Part shown: positions 1 to 8,344 of the stretch, one piece after another | How positions within the stretch are numbered: position 1 is the first letter of the stretch | Layout of the letters: each line of letters begins with the position of its first letter | Source of the DNA: Amycolatopsis nivea | Lineage (GTDB): Bacteria > Actinomycetota > Actinomycetes > Mycobacteriales > Pseudonocardiaceae | Reading direction: 5' to 3' | Length of the DNA: 64,000 nucleotides | NCBI RefSeq assembly: GCF_004522235.1 | Contig: NZ_SDLT01000029.1 | Span: forward strand, 16,364-80,363 | The notes under the pieces: model-generated | Seen by the model: only the letters and a program-made list of their open reading frames with translations | Databases searched by the model: none | Told to the model about the DNA's origin: nothing | Translations under genes and position numbers: made by a program

Positions 1-162
1 GGTCTGGTCGAACGCGGCGACATTCACCGGATGGTCGTCGCACAGCGGGAAAAATACGGCGACGCCGGCGGCCACACCCTGGATCCGGATGCGATCGCCG
101 GCGTCGCCTGGAAGATGTTCTCCGCCGGTGACTCGGCCGAGAGCGTGTTCGACGCCCTCTAG
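1..162 (+). CDS. 3' end of an oxidoreductase-like gene (partial)
   Basis: An open frame runs from base 1 to a TAG at 160-162, giving the last 53 residues of a protein whose start lies outside the window. The tail contains a TLDPDAIAG segment that resembles the C-terminal region of some short-chain dehydrogenases, where a PDAIA-type motif precedes the terminus. The fragment lacks the Rossmann motif and catalytic Tyr/Lys, so the family call is inference from a weak resemblance. It ends 5 bp before the stop of the opposing gene. Confidence 0.4.
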   Translation, partial: GLVERGDIHRMVVAQREKYGDAGGHTLDPDAIAGVAWKMFSAGDSAESVFDAL

Positions 163-167
163 CAGGT

Positions 168-1421
168 TCAGACCACCGTGAGGCGGTTCTCGAAGTCCTC
201 GACCAGCTTGCGCCAGGCGCTCTGCTCGGTGTCGAACGGAGCGCTCGGCTCGAGCCGGCTCGGGTCCGGCCGCAGCACGAACGACACCAGCCAGCCGAGG
301 CTTTCGTTGGCCGCCAGCGCGGTTTCGACGGTGTCGTCGCCCGCCCATTCGGCCGCGTCGGTGATCAGCTCGACGGCCAGTTCCAGCTGGGTCGGGTCGA
401 TCGACTCCGGGCCCTCGGCGATGTCCTCGTCGAGACCGGGGAACACGTAGGTGTTGTCGGTGTCGACCTCGATCTCGAGCTCGTCGGCCGCCGCCTTCTC
501 GCGCACCTCGTCCCAAGTGGACACGCTCGCGAGGTCGGTGTCGGCGAGCTCGTCGCCCGCCTTGATCGCCTTGAGCAGCGCCTTGGGCGAGCTGAACACG
601 TCGATCTCGCCCTCGTTGCCGAGGAACACCGGCTTGTCGTCGAGGTAGCAGCGCAGCGTGTAGTACTCCGCGCCGGAGGTGACGATCTTGATCGGGTCGA
701 TGCCGACCTCGCCCCAGAAGCCGACCGGTTCGTCCTCGGCGTCCTCGTCCTCGGCGTCGACCGCTTCGAGGTCCTCCGGACCGCCGTCCTCTTCACCGGC
801 CTCCGCCTCGGCGGACTCCTCGTGGAAGGCGGCCAGCTCTTCGGCGGTCTGCTCCAGCACCGCGGCGTCGACGTCCGGCACGGTCACCAGGTTGTCGATC
901 GCGTCGAGCACGGTGTCCCACTTCTCGGAGACCGCCTTCGACAGGTCGTTCCACAGCGCTTCGCCCTCGCGCCCGGTGAACGGCAGCCGGCCCTGCTCCA
1001 GCAGCGAGAAGCCCTCGTAGGCGTCGAGCACCTCGTGCACCTCGTCGAGCTCGCACACGTCGGCGAGCGAACGGACGATGCCGACGATCTCGGCCAGCTC
1101 GCCGATCGTCCACGAGTCCGGCTCCTCGGCGACCAGCTCGGGCACGCCGACGAGGTCGTAGGAGTGGTCGTCGTCGGGGATCAGCTCGGGCACGTTCAGT
1201 GCGGGCACCGCGTCCCACGCCGGGTGGTCGAGCAGGTCGTGCTGCTCGGCCGTGCGCACGAAAGCGGCCAGGTGCGCGGCGTCCGGGAAGGCGTACAGGT
1301 CGTCCTCGTCGCCGAGGAACGCTTCCCACTCCTCGCCGTCCTCCCGCCACCGCGGGGCCCAGAGGGTGACCACGTCGCCCTGCGGCAGCCCGAGCTCGAT
1401 CGGGATGATGTCCTGTGCCAT
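168..1421 (-). CDS. acidic conserved protein, often labelled 'primosomal protein' in actinomycetes
   Basis: A 417-residue, very acidic protein rich in Asp and Glu, with a Glu/Ala/Asp-rich low-complexity linker around residues 200-235. The halves on either side look related: both have a tryptophan-containing segment followed by a stretch about protein or deposit values ('FLGDEDDLYAFP' near residue 35; 'FLGNEGEIDVFSSP' near 265). This suggests an internal duplication. No signal peptide, membrane segment or catalytic motif is visible. Related actinomycete proteins carry the label 'primosomal protein', for which I know of no experimental support. It starts at ATG 1421 and is divergent from the helicase gene at 1575. 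Function unknown. Confidence 0.75.
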   Translation of the reverse strand: MAQDIIPIELGLPQGDVVTLWAPRWREDGEEWEAFLGDEDDLYAFPDAAHLAAFVRTAEQHDLLDHPAWDAVPALNVPELIPDDDHSYDLVGVPELVAEEPDSWTIGELAEIVGIVRSLADVCELDEVHEVLDAYEGFSLLEQGRLPFTGREGEALWNDLSKAVSEKWDTVLDAIDNLVTVPDVDAAVLEQTAEELAAFHEESAEAEAGEEDGGPEDLEAVDAEDEDAEDEPVGFWGEVGIDPIKIVTSGAEYYTLRCYLDDKPVFLGNEGEIDVFSSPKALLKAIKAGDELADTDLASVSTWDEVREKAAADELEIEVDTDNTYVFPGLDEDIAEGPESIDPTQLELAVELITDAAEWAGDDTVETALAANESLGWLVSFVLRPDPSRLEPSAPFDTEQSAWRKLVEDFENRLTVV

Positions 1422-1574
1422 TGCCGAATCCTCCGCGAGTACCGCCCGTGTGCGCGCCCGCCTGTCCGTTCCCCTCCGGCAGCGCGCGGTACCGGAAGCC
1501 TACGGGTTAGGGCAAGCACCCGCGATCTCCCCTGCACCTGCGGGCGGGGCCGGGATGGCACGATGGGTGCCACG

Positions 1575-4079
1575 ATGACTCTCACCGACCTCCTGCCAGC
1601 GGATCCCGACGCAGATGCCCTGTTCGAAGCCTTCACGACGTGGACGGCGGAGCGGGGCATCGAGCTGTACCCGGCGCAGGAGGAGGCGGTGATCGAGGTC
1701 GTCTCCGGGGCCAACGTGATCCTGTCGACCCCGACCGGCTCCGGCAAAAGCCTCGTCGCGGTCGGCGCGCACTTCACCGCGCTCGCCCACGGCAAACGCA
1801 GTTTTTACACCGCGCCGATCAAGGCGCTCGTCTCGGAGAAGTTCTTCCAGCTCATCGAGATCTTCGGGGCCGACCAGGTCGGCATGATGACCGGCGATTC
1901 GAGCGTCAACGCCGACGCGCCGATCATCTGCTGCACTGCGGAAATCTTGGCGAACATCGCGTTGCGCGACGGCGCCGACGCACCGGTCGGCCAGGTCGTC
2001 GCGGACGAGTTCCACTTCTATTCGGAACCGGACCGCGGCTGGGCGTGGCAGGTCCCGCTGATCGAGCTGCCGAACGCGCAGTTCGTGCTCATGTCGGCCA
2101 CGCTCGGCGACGTTTCGTTCTTCGAAAAGGACCTGACCCGGCGGACCGGACGGCCTACCGCGGTGGTCACTTCGGCGCAGCGGCCGGTGCCGCTCACCTT
2201 CCGGTACGCGCTCACGCCGCTGCACGAGACGATGTCGGAGCTGCTCAACGGCGGCCAGGCGCCGGTGTATGTCGTGCATTTCTCGCAGGCGGCGGCCATC
2301 GAGCGGGCGCAGACGCTGATGAGCATCAACGTCACCACCAAGGCGGAGAAGGAGGCGATCGCCGACCTGCTCGGCGACTTCCGGTTCTCCGCCGGGTTCG
2401 GCAAGACGCTCTCGCGGCTCGTGCGGCACGGCATCGGCGTGCACCACGCGGGCATGCTGCCGAAGTACCGGCGGCTGGTCGAAACGCTCGCGCAGTCGGG
2501 GCTGCTGAAGGTGATCTGCGGGACGGACACCCTCGGCGTCGGCATTAACGTGCCGATCCGCACGGTGGTGTTCTCGGCGCTGACGAAGTACGACGGCGTG
2601 CGGCAGCGGCATTTGAAGGCGCGCGAGTTCCACCAGATCGCCGGACGCGCGGGCCGGGCCGGCTACGACACCGACGGTTACGTGGTCGTGCAGGCACCGG
2701 ATCACGTGGTGGAGAACGCGAAGGCGCTGGAGAAGGCGGGCGACGACCCGAAGAAGAAAAAGAAGATCGTCCGGAAGAAAGCGCCGGAGGGTTTCGTCAA
2801 CTGGACCGAGAGCACGTTCGACCGGCTGATCGCGGCCGATCCGGAACCGCTCACGTCCAGCTTCCAAGTCAGCCACTCGATGCTGCTGAACGTGATTTCC
2901 CGGCCGGGCAACGCGTTCGACGCGATGCGGCATCTGCTGGAGGACAACCATTCGGACCGTCCGACGCAGCGGAAGCTGATCCTGCGGGCGATCGAGATCT
3001 ACCGTTCGCTGCTCGCCGCCGGGGTCGTGGAAAAGCTGCCCGAGCCGGACGCCGAGGGGCGCGTCGTCCGCCTGACGGTGGACCTGCAGTTCGATTTCGC
3101 GTTGAACCAGCCGCTTTCGCCGTTCGCGTTGGCTGCCATCGAGTTGCTGGACATCGAGTCGCCGTCGTACGCGCTGGACGTGGTGTCCATTGTGGAATCC
3201 ACAGTGGACAACCCGCGTCCGGTGCTGTCGCAGCAGCAGTTCAAGGCGCGCGGGGAAGCCGTGCAGGCGATGAAGGCCGACGGGATCGAGTACGACGAGC
3301 GGATGGAGCTGCTCGAGTCCGTCACGTATCCGAAACCGCTGGAGGAACTGCTCAACGCGGCTTACCAGTCGTATCGCGCCGGGCATCCGTGGGTGGCGGA
3401 TTACGAGCTGTCGCCGAAGTCGGTGGTGCGCGATATGTACGAGCGCGCGATGAACTTCGTGGAATACGTGGGCTTTTATCAGCTCGCGCGGTCTGAGGGT
3501 TTGGTGCTGCGCTACCTCGCCGACACCTACGACGCGTTGCGGCACACCGTGCCGGACGAGGCGAAGACCGAATCGTTGCAGGACCTCATCGAATGGCTCG
3601 GCGAACTGGTGCGCCAGGTCGACTCGAGCCTGCTGGACGAATGGGAAGCGCTGCGGCATCCGGACGAGGAAGGCCCGGTGTCGCACCGGCCGCCGCCCGA
3701 GCCGCCCGCGGTCACGCGCAACGAGCGGGCGTTCCGTGTGCTGGTGCGCAACGAGTTGTTCCGCCGGGTGGAGCTGGCTTCGCGCCGGGCGTACGAGGAA
3801 CTGGGCTCGCTGGACGCGGCTTCCGGCTGGGACGCGGACGCGTGGGAAGACGCGATCGAGGACTACTTCGACGAGCACGATTCACTCGGAATCGGCCCGG
3901 ACGCGCGTGGTCCGGCGTTGTTGCTGATCGAGCAGGAGCCGGACGTGTGGCGCGTTCGGCAGATCTTCGACGATCCGGCTGGCGACCATGACTGGGGGAT
4001 CAGCGCGGAGGTCGATCTGCGTGCCTCGGACGAGGTGGGCAGCGCGGTGGTCCGGATCGTGGACGTCAATCAGCTCTGA
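1575..4079 (+). CDS. DEAD/DEAH-box superfamily 2 helicase with DUF3516 C-terminal region
   Basis: An 834-residue SF2 helicase of the Ski2-like type. Walker A (PTGSGKS) is at about residues 53-59, the DEFH box at 144-147, an SAT motif near 174, and the motif VI stretch QIAGRAGRAG near 355. A Lys-rich run (KKKKK) lies near 395, followed by a long C-terminal region matching what is known as DUF3516 in actinobacteria. The expected role is ATP-dependent unwinding of nucleic acid, with substrate unknown; it is not the HelY/Mtr4 gene proper. ATG 1575 is chosen because the protein then begins at the conserved-looking MTLTDLLPADP; ATG 1563 is an in-frame alternative, and neither has a strong ribosome site. 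Its last 10 bp overlap the convergent monooxygenase gene. Confidence 0.88.
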   Translation: MTLTDLLPADPDADALFEAFTTWTAERGIELYPAQEEAVIEVVSGANVILSTPTGSGKSLVAVGAHFTALAHGKRSFYTAPIKALVSEKFFQLIEIFGADQVGMMTGDSSVNADAPIICCTAEILANIALRDGADAPVGQVVADEFHFYSEPDRGWAWQVPLIELPNAQFVLMSATLGDVSFFEKDLTRRTGRPTAVVTSAQRPVPLTFRYALTPLHETMSELLNGGQAPVYVVHFSQAAAIERAQTLMSINVTTKAEKEAIADLLGDFRFSAGFGKTLSRLVRHGIGVHHAGMLPKYRRLVETLAQSGLLKVICGTDTLGVGINVPIRTVVFSALTKYDGVRQRHLKAREFHQIAGRAGRAGYDTDGYVVVQAPDHVVENAKALEKAGDDPKKKKKIVRKKAPEGFVNWTESTFDRLIAADPEPLTSSFQVSHSMLLNVISRPGNAFDAMRHLLEDNHSDRPTQRKLILRAIEIYRSLLAAGVVEKLPEPDAEGRVVRLTVDLQFDFALNQPLSPFALAAIELLDIESPSYALDVVSIVESTVDNPRPVLSQQQFKARGEAVQAMKADGIEYDERMELLESVTYPKPLEELLNAAYQSYRAGHPWVADYELSPKSVVRDMYERAMNFVEYVGFYQLARSEGLVLRYLADTYDALRHTVPDEAKTESLQDLIEWLGELVRQVDSSLLDEWEALRHPDEEGPVSHRPPPEPPAVTRNERAFRVLVRNELFRRVELASRRAYEELGSLDAASGWDADAWEDAIEDYFDEHDSLGIGPDARGPALLLIEQEPDVWRVRQIFDDPAGDHDWGISAEVDLRASDEVGSAVVRIVDVNQL

Positions 4080-5239
4080 GGGTTTGCGTCCGGGCTGGCC
4101 AGGATCGGCGGCTGCCAACGGGTGTAGCGCAGCATCGACCGCGCCATCACCGTTGTCGGCATGGCTCGGAACGCCAGATTCCGCACCGCGATCGCGGCTG
4201 GGTTCGTCAGCTGCTGGCCCATCCGGCCGGTTTGCCGGGCGGCTCGGGCGATGGCCTGGCTGCGCGGGCGGCGTTCGGCGTCGTACCGGGTGAGCGCGGT
4301 GTCGAGGTCAGTCGACGACAGCGCATGGGCCAGTGTCACCGCGTCTTCCAGGGCCTGACAAGCGCCCTGGCCAAGGTTCGGCTGCATCGCGTGCGCGGCA
4401 TCGCCGAGCAGGGCGACTCGACCGGACACATAGGACGGTAGCGGCGTCACCAGTTCGTAAACGTCGTGATGCAGCACGGCTTCCGGGTCGGTCGCGTCGA
4501 GCAGCTCGGTGATTGGTTCGTGCCAGGAACCGAAGCGGCGGCGCATTTCGGCGATCGGGTCGGGATAGCGGGTGCCTGCCGGGATGCTCAGCACGGCGTG
4601 CCATTCGGCTCGGCCGTCCGCCAAACCGATGTATCCGAACTCGACTCCACGGCCCCAGGTGAGGTTGAAGTCCGAAGAGGACAGTGGGAACGGCTCGGTC
4701 GTGATGGCGCGGATGACGGCCGATCCACTGTAGACGGGGCCAGGATGAGCGGGAAAGAAACGCTTGCGCAGTCGGCTGTTTACGCCGTCGGCGGCGACAA
4801 TCACGTCGGCCTTATGGCGGCCGGACGACGTGACCACGGCGTTGTCCTCGACGGCGGTGACCTCCTCCCGCACCACCGGCGAGGGCAGCAGAGACCGCAG
4901 CAGCCGATGCAATTCGTACCGTGCGATGCCGACGATCGGCGTCCCGGCGACGCGTTCGAGTTCGACTCCGTCCATGCGCGCCAGCCAAGTCCCGCGCGGG
5001 CTGCGGGTGCTGACGGTGCGCTGGAAGCAGCCGGCGGCGCGGAGTGCGTCGCCGGCTCCCAACGCGTCCAGGGCTCGAACGCCGTTGGCGGCAAGGGAAA
5101 TTCCGGAACCGGCGTCGTCCAGTTCGCCGGGCAGCCGTTCGAAGACCGTGACCTGCCAGCCGACGCGCGACAATCCGATCGCCGCGGCCAGCCCGCCGAT
5201 TCCCCCGCCGACGACTGCCGCTGATCCACCTGTGGGCAC
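4070..5239 (-). CDS. FAD-dependent monooxygenase (PHBH/UbiH-like group A flavoprotein)
   Basis: A 389-residue flavoprotein hydroxylase. The N-terminal dinucleotide motif GGGIGG lies within the first 16 residues and the second FAD motif GDAAHAMQP near residue 290, followed by GQGACQALEDA, as in single-component aromatic hydroxylases and zeaxanthin-epoxidase-like enzymes. It would use NAD(P)H and O2 to hydroxylate or epoxidise an unidentified substrate in the cytoplasm. The start is taken as GTG 5239 because it places the GxGxxG strand at the usual distance from the N-terminus; the open frame extends further upstream. The 3' end overlaps the helicase gene convergently by 10 bp. Confidence 0.85.
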   Translation of the reverse strand: MPTGGSAAVVGGGIGGLAAAIGLSRVGWQVTVFERLPGELDDAGSGISLAANGVRALDALGAGDALRAAGCFQRTVSTRSPRGTWLARMDGVELERVAGTPIVGIARYELHRLLRSLLPSPVVREEVTAVEDNAVVTSSGRHKADVIVAADGVNSRLRKRFFPAHPGPVYSGSAVIRAITTEPFPLSSSDFNLTWGRGVEFGYIGLADGRAEWHAVLSIPAGTRYPDPIAEMRRRFGSWHEPITELLDATDPEAVLHHDVYELVTPLPSYVSGRVALLGDAAHAMQPNLGQGACQALEDAVTLAHALSSTDLDTALTRYDAERRPRSQAIARAARQTGRMGQQLTNPAAIAVRNLAFRAMPTTVMARSMLRYTRWQPPILASPDANPQS

Positions 5240-5258
5240 CCCGCCAGGATAGGCCCGA

Positions 5259-5840
5259 TCAGCTGGCCATGAGCATGGAACGCGCGTCCAGGCCGTCGAA
5301 CCACAGGCCGATCGCCAGTCCGGCGGCGGCTTCCAGCAGGGCGGCTCGGTCGAGACCGCCCGCGGGCAGGGGAGTGCAGCCCAGGTCCTGGACCAGCTCC
5401 GTTGCCACGGCGACGGCCTCCGGGGCACCGCACAGCGGGACGCCGAGCGGGCGGCCTTCGAACAGCGGAGGAGTCATTCGCCAGACGTCCACGTGGGCGA
5501 GGTTGAACGCCTTCACCACCGAAGCGCCGGGGGCATATTCGGCGATCCGCGCGGCTACGGGTTCACCGGTCGCACCGGGGGCGTTGGTGCAGTCGATGAG
5601 GACCTTGCCGGTGAGGTCGAGCGGGGTGAGCAGGGATTCGAGGGCGGTGGTGGGGACGGCCAGCAGGATGGCGTCCGCCCGGGCGGCGGCCTCGGCCCAG
5701 TCCACAGCCTCGGCGCCGAGTTCAGCGGCCAAGGCCGCGGCGTGCGCGGCGGAGCGGCCGGAGACGGTCAGGTCGTGCCGGGTCCACTGGCCGCCGAGGG
5801 CGGACGCCATTCCGCCGGTGCCGAAGAGGGCGATGCGCAT
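5259..5840 (-). CDS. NADPH-dependent F420 reductase-like / NAD(P)-binding oxidoreductase
   Basis: A 193-residue single-domain Rossmann protein. It begins MRIALFGTGGMA, the GxGxxA nucleotide-binding strand of the F420:NADP oxidoreductase-like / ProC-like family, and has the family's usual 'KAFN' segment (VVKAFNLAH near residue 110). ATG 5840 is preceded by AGGAGA at a good distance. The neighbouring divergent HxlR gene at 5914 is a common arrangement in which an HxlR repressor controls an adjacent small oxidoreductase. Substrate is unknown; whether the cofactor is F420 or another quinone or flavin cannot be read from the sequence. Confidence 0.82.
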   Translation of the reverse strand: MRIALFGTGGMASALGGQWTRHDLTVSGRSAAHAAALAAELGAEAVDWAEAAARADAILLAVPTTALESLLTPLDLTGKVLIDCTNAPGATGEPVAARIAEYAPGASVVKAFNLAHVDVWRMTPPLFEGRPLGVPLCGAPEAVAVATELVQDLGCTPLPAGGLDRAALLEAAAGLAIGLWFDGLDARSMLMAS

Positions 5841-5913
5841 GGGAAGGTCTCCTGTCGTCGCGTGGTTGTACGCAAGCGACGTTAGGAACCCCGGCAGGAA
5901 CCGAAAGGTAACC

Positions 5914-6351
5914 ATGGACTTCATCGCCGACTGCCGCACCCGGCTCGCGTTCGACCTGGTGGCGAACACCTGGCATCCGGTCGTGCTGTGGGCGTTGAAA
6001 AGCGGCCCGCTGCGGCACGGCGAACTGCGCACGCGCATCGGCGGGATCAGCGCGAAGGTGCTGACCGAGGCGGTGCGCAAGCTGGAACGCGACGGGCTCG
6101 TCGAGCGCGCGGACGGGGCGTATCAGCTCACCGGGCTAGGGGCGAGTTTCCTCGGGCCGATCGAGGGGTTCGGGCGCTGGGCGGCGGAGTACGGCGACCA
6201 GGTGCTCGAAGCGCAGCTCGCTCACGAAGGCAATGGCCTGGCCCGCGCCAGCTCCAGCAACGGGACGGCGGCCGCGGCGTCGGTGACCAGCGTCGACACC
6301 AACCCGGAGCGCAGTACCGCGTCCACCGCTTCGGCTTTCGGGCGGCTGTAA
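5914..6351 (+). CDS. HxlR-family winged-helix regulator
   Basis: A 145-residue protein whose first ~105 residues match HxlR regulators: a short N-terminal helix, a winged helix with 'GISAKVLTEAVRKLERDGLVER' type recognition region (residues ~50-70, quoted loosely) and the terminal FGRWA(A)EY segment. ATG 5914 is divergent from the reductase gene at 5840, which it probably regulates. The last ~43 residues are low complexity (Ser/Thr/Ala-rich) and are simply the reverse complement of the SorC gene, with which it overlaps by 130 bp. The natural C-terminus was probably near residue 103, so the tail looks like read-through after loss of a stop codon or a frameshift. Confidence 0.8.
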   Translation: MDFIADCRTRLAFDLVANTWHPVVLWALKSGPLRHGELRTRIGGISAKVLTEAVRKLERDGLVERADGAYQLTGLGASFLGPIEGFGRWAAEYGDQVLEAQLAHEGNGLARASSSNGTAAAASVTSVDTNPERSTASTASAFGRL

Positions 6352-7205
6352 CCGATCGCGATCACCTCGGGGACCGCCATCAGCTCCTCGTGGCTGATCG
6401 CCAGCACGTGGTGCGCCAGCCCGGTGCCGAGCGAGTTGCCGTCCGCGTCGAACAGCCGCGCGGCGACCTCGGCGGTCGCGCCCCGGGCCGCGATGGCGGC
6501 GCGTTCGGCCTCGTCGAGCGCGTCGTACACGGTGGACTCCCCGGCCTCCCAGGAACCGATACTCACGACCGCTTTGGTGAGTTTCCCGAACTGGGCGAAC
6601 GTTTCCGCGATGCCCGGCTGGTGCCGCAGGATCTCGGTGGTCCGCCGGTCGGGCAGGACGAGCGGGCCGAAGATCGGGTACGAATCGCCGCCGGACACCG
6701 ACGTCACGCGGCTGACCGTCTCCACCGAACGGCCGCGCATGTCCATCCCGGCCTGCACCCCGCACAACTGCACGATCGGGCAGCGCGGCAGGGTCCGGAT
6801 CGCCTCGGTCATCGCGTTGACCGAGCGCGCCCAGGACAGCCCGATGACGTCGTCCGGGGTCGCGATCTCCTCCAGCAGCCGGGCGGCCAGCGCGCCGACC
6901 TGCTTGCGGACGACCTCCCTCGGTTCCTTTTCGGATGCTCGTTCGAGCACGAGCACGCGGTTCAGCCGGTACGCCCGGCGGATGTCGTCGGACAGTTCGA
7001 CGTCGACCGGCGCGGGCAGGTCGAACTCGATCCGCACCAGTCCGGACTCGAGTGCCGTGTCCAGCATCCGCGCGACCTTGAACCGGCTCATGCCGAACTC
7101 GTCGGCGATCTCCAGTTTCGAGGCGCCCTGCACGTAGAACCGCCTGGCCATGGTCGCCAGCAGCAGCGTCTCGGTTAGCGGTAGTGGCCCCTTTTTCCTG
7201 CTCAC
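6222..7205 (-). CDS. SorC/DeoR-type sugar-binding transcriptional regulator
   Basis: A 327-residue regulator: N-terminal helix-turn-helix (GASKLEIADEFGMSR near residues 25-40) followed by a sugar-phosphate-binding SorC domain. It is divergent from the polyol dehydrogenase/ABC operon and almost certainly regulates it. The best start is GTG 7205 (VSRKKGPLPL); a TTG at 7223 is also in frame. No strong Shine-Dalgarno is visible. TGAGC half sites lie at its own start and before the operon, consistent with autoregulation. The effector is inferred to be a phosphorylated sugar or polyol. The 3' end runs 130 bp into the convergent HxlR frame. Confidence 0.88.
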   Translation of the reverse strand: MSRKKGPLPLTETLLLATMARRFYVQGASKLEIADEFGMSRFKVARMLDTALESGLVRIEFDLPAPVDVELSDDIRRAYRLNRVLVLERASEKEPREVVRKQVGALAARLLEEIATPDDVIGLSWARSVNAMTEAIRTLPRCPIVQLCGVQAGMDMRGRSVETVSRVTSVSGGDSYPIFGPLVLPDRRTTEILRHQPGIAETFAQFGKLTKAVVSIGSWEAGESTVYDALDEAERAAIAARGATAEVAARLFDADGNSLGTGLAHHVLAISHEELMAVPEVIAIGYSRPKAEAVDAVLRSGLVSTLVTDAAAAVPLLELARARPLPS

Positions 7206-7304
7206 ATGAGCAGGATAGCGCAAAAATGAGCTTTGCTGGTTGACGGATCCGCAGGCAGGGGCCTGTAATGCCTACGCATGTTACCTACGGCATAAGTCAA
7301 AATC

Positions 7305-7316
7305 GCTCAAATGAGC
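7305..7316. promoter_or_regulatory. candidate SorC operator
   Basis: GCTCAAATGAGC is an inverted repeat of GCTCA/TGAGC with a 2-bp spacer, 21 bp upstream of the dehydrogenase start. Further TGAGC half sites, in AAATGAGC (around 7225-7231) and ATGAGCA (7206-7211), lie at the regulator's end of the same intergenic space. Position and symmetry suggest the regulator's binding sites; this is inference. Confidence 0.4.
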
Positions 7317-7336
7317 ATCTTGGAAGGTGATGACGC

Positions 7337-8344
7337 ATGCGCGCCGCGATCGTGGACCGGCCCGGGGAGATCCGGGTCGGCGAGGTTCCCGATCCGAAGC
7401 CCGGGGAGCGCCAGGTCGTCGTGAAGGTGGGTGCCTGCGGGATCTGCGGCACGGACCTGCACATCGCCGACGGGCATTTCCCGCCGACCCCGTATCCCAT
7501 CGTCCCCGGGCACGAGTTCTCCGGGGAGATCGTCGAACTCGGCGCGGACGTGCCCGCCGAGTGGAAGGTCGGCGACCGGGTCGCGGTCGACCCGTCGATC
7601 TACTGCGGATACTGCACCCCGTGCCGGTCCGGGCACGGCAACCTCTGCGCGAACTGGAACGCGACCGGCGACACCGTCAACGGCGCGTTCGCCGAGTACG
7701 TCGCGGTGCCTGCCGACACCTGTTACCGGATGCCCGACTCGATGACCTGGGAACAGGGCGCGCTGGTCGAACCCGTTTCCTGCGCGGTGCACGGCGTGCG
7801 CCGGATCGGCGTGGAGGCGGGCGAACGCTTCCTCGTGGTCGGCGCGGGCACGATGGGGCTGATCATGCAGCAGCTCCTGATCCGCGCGGGTGCGCACGTG
7901 ACGATGGTCGACCGCAACGCCGCCCGGTTGCCTCGCGCGACCGACCTCGGCGCGACCGCGGTGGCCTCCGACGTGTCCGAATTGGACGATGAGCGCTTCG
8001 ACGCCGCAGTGGACTGCACCGGCGCGGCACCCGCGATCGAGGCAGCGTTCAACGCGCTGCACCGCGGTGGCCGGTTGCTCGTGTTCGGGGTTGCCCCGGC
8101 CGAAGCCCGCGTCGCGCTTTCGCCGTTCCGCATCTACAACGACGAAATCACCATCGTCGGTTCGATGGCCGTGCTGAACAGCTACGGCAACGCGCTCGAC
8201 CTCGTCGCGAACGGTTACATCGACACCGAAGCGCTGATCACCGACACCCTTCCGCTCGAGCAGTACCCCGAGGCGCTGGCGAAGATGCGCAGCGGGTCCG
8301 GCCTCAAGATCCAGGTGCTGCCCGGAGGTGGTGGCGGTGCGTAA
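7337..8344 (+). CDS. zinc-dependent polyol/alcohol dehydrogenase
   Basis: A 335-residue medium-chain dehydrogenase of the sorbitol/threonine dehydrogenase type. The catalytic zinc ligands fit C37 (in CGICGTD) with H59-E60 (PGHE). Structural zinc cysteines are C90, C93, C96 and C104. The Rossmann motif VVGAGTMG is near residue 172. It would oxidise a polyol to a ketose with NAD(P)+. It is the first gene of an operon: its stop overlaps the start of the binding-protein gene, so it probably acts on the imported substrate. It is preceded by GGAAGG and a candidate operator. Confidence 0.9.
   Translation: MRAAIVDRPGEIRVGEVPDPKPGERQVVVKVGACGICGTDLHIADGHFPPTPYPIVPGHEFSGEIVELGADVPAEWKVGDRVAVDPSIYCGYCTPCRSGHGNLCANWNATGDTVNGAFAEYVAVPADTCYRMPDSMTWEQGALVEPVSCAVHGVRRIGVEAGERFLVVGAGTMGLIMQQLLIRAGAHVTMVDRNAARLPRATDLGATAVASDVSELDDERFDAAVDCTGAAPAIEAAFNALHRGGRLLVFGVAPAEARVALSPFRIYNDEITIVGSMAVLNSYGNALDLVANGYIDTEALITDTLPLEQYPEALAKMRSGSGLKIQVLPGGGGGA

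Noticed and set aside
822..1574. N-terminal extension of the helicase frame
   Set aside because: It lies antisense to the acidic protein gene and contains no helicase sequence; the real start is ATG 1575 or 1563.
1500..3878. 792-codon open frame on the minus strand opposite the helicase
   Set aside because: Antisense shadow of the helicase gene: composition is Arg/His/Val-rich without domains, as expected from complementary high-GC codons.
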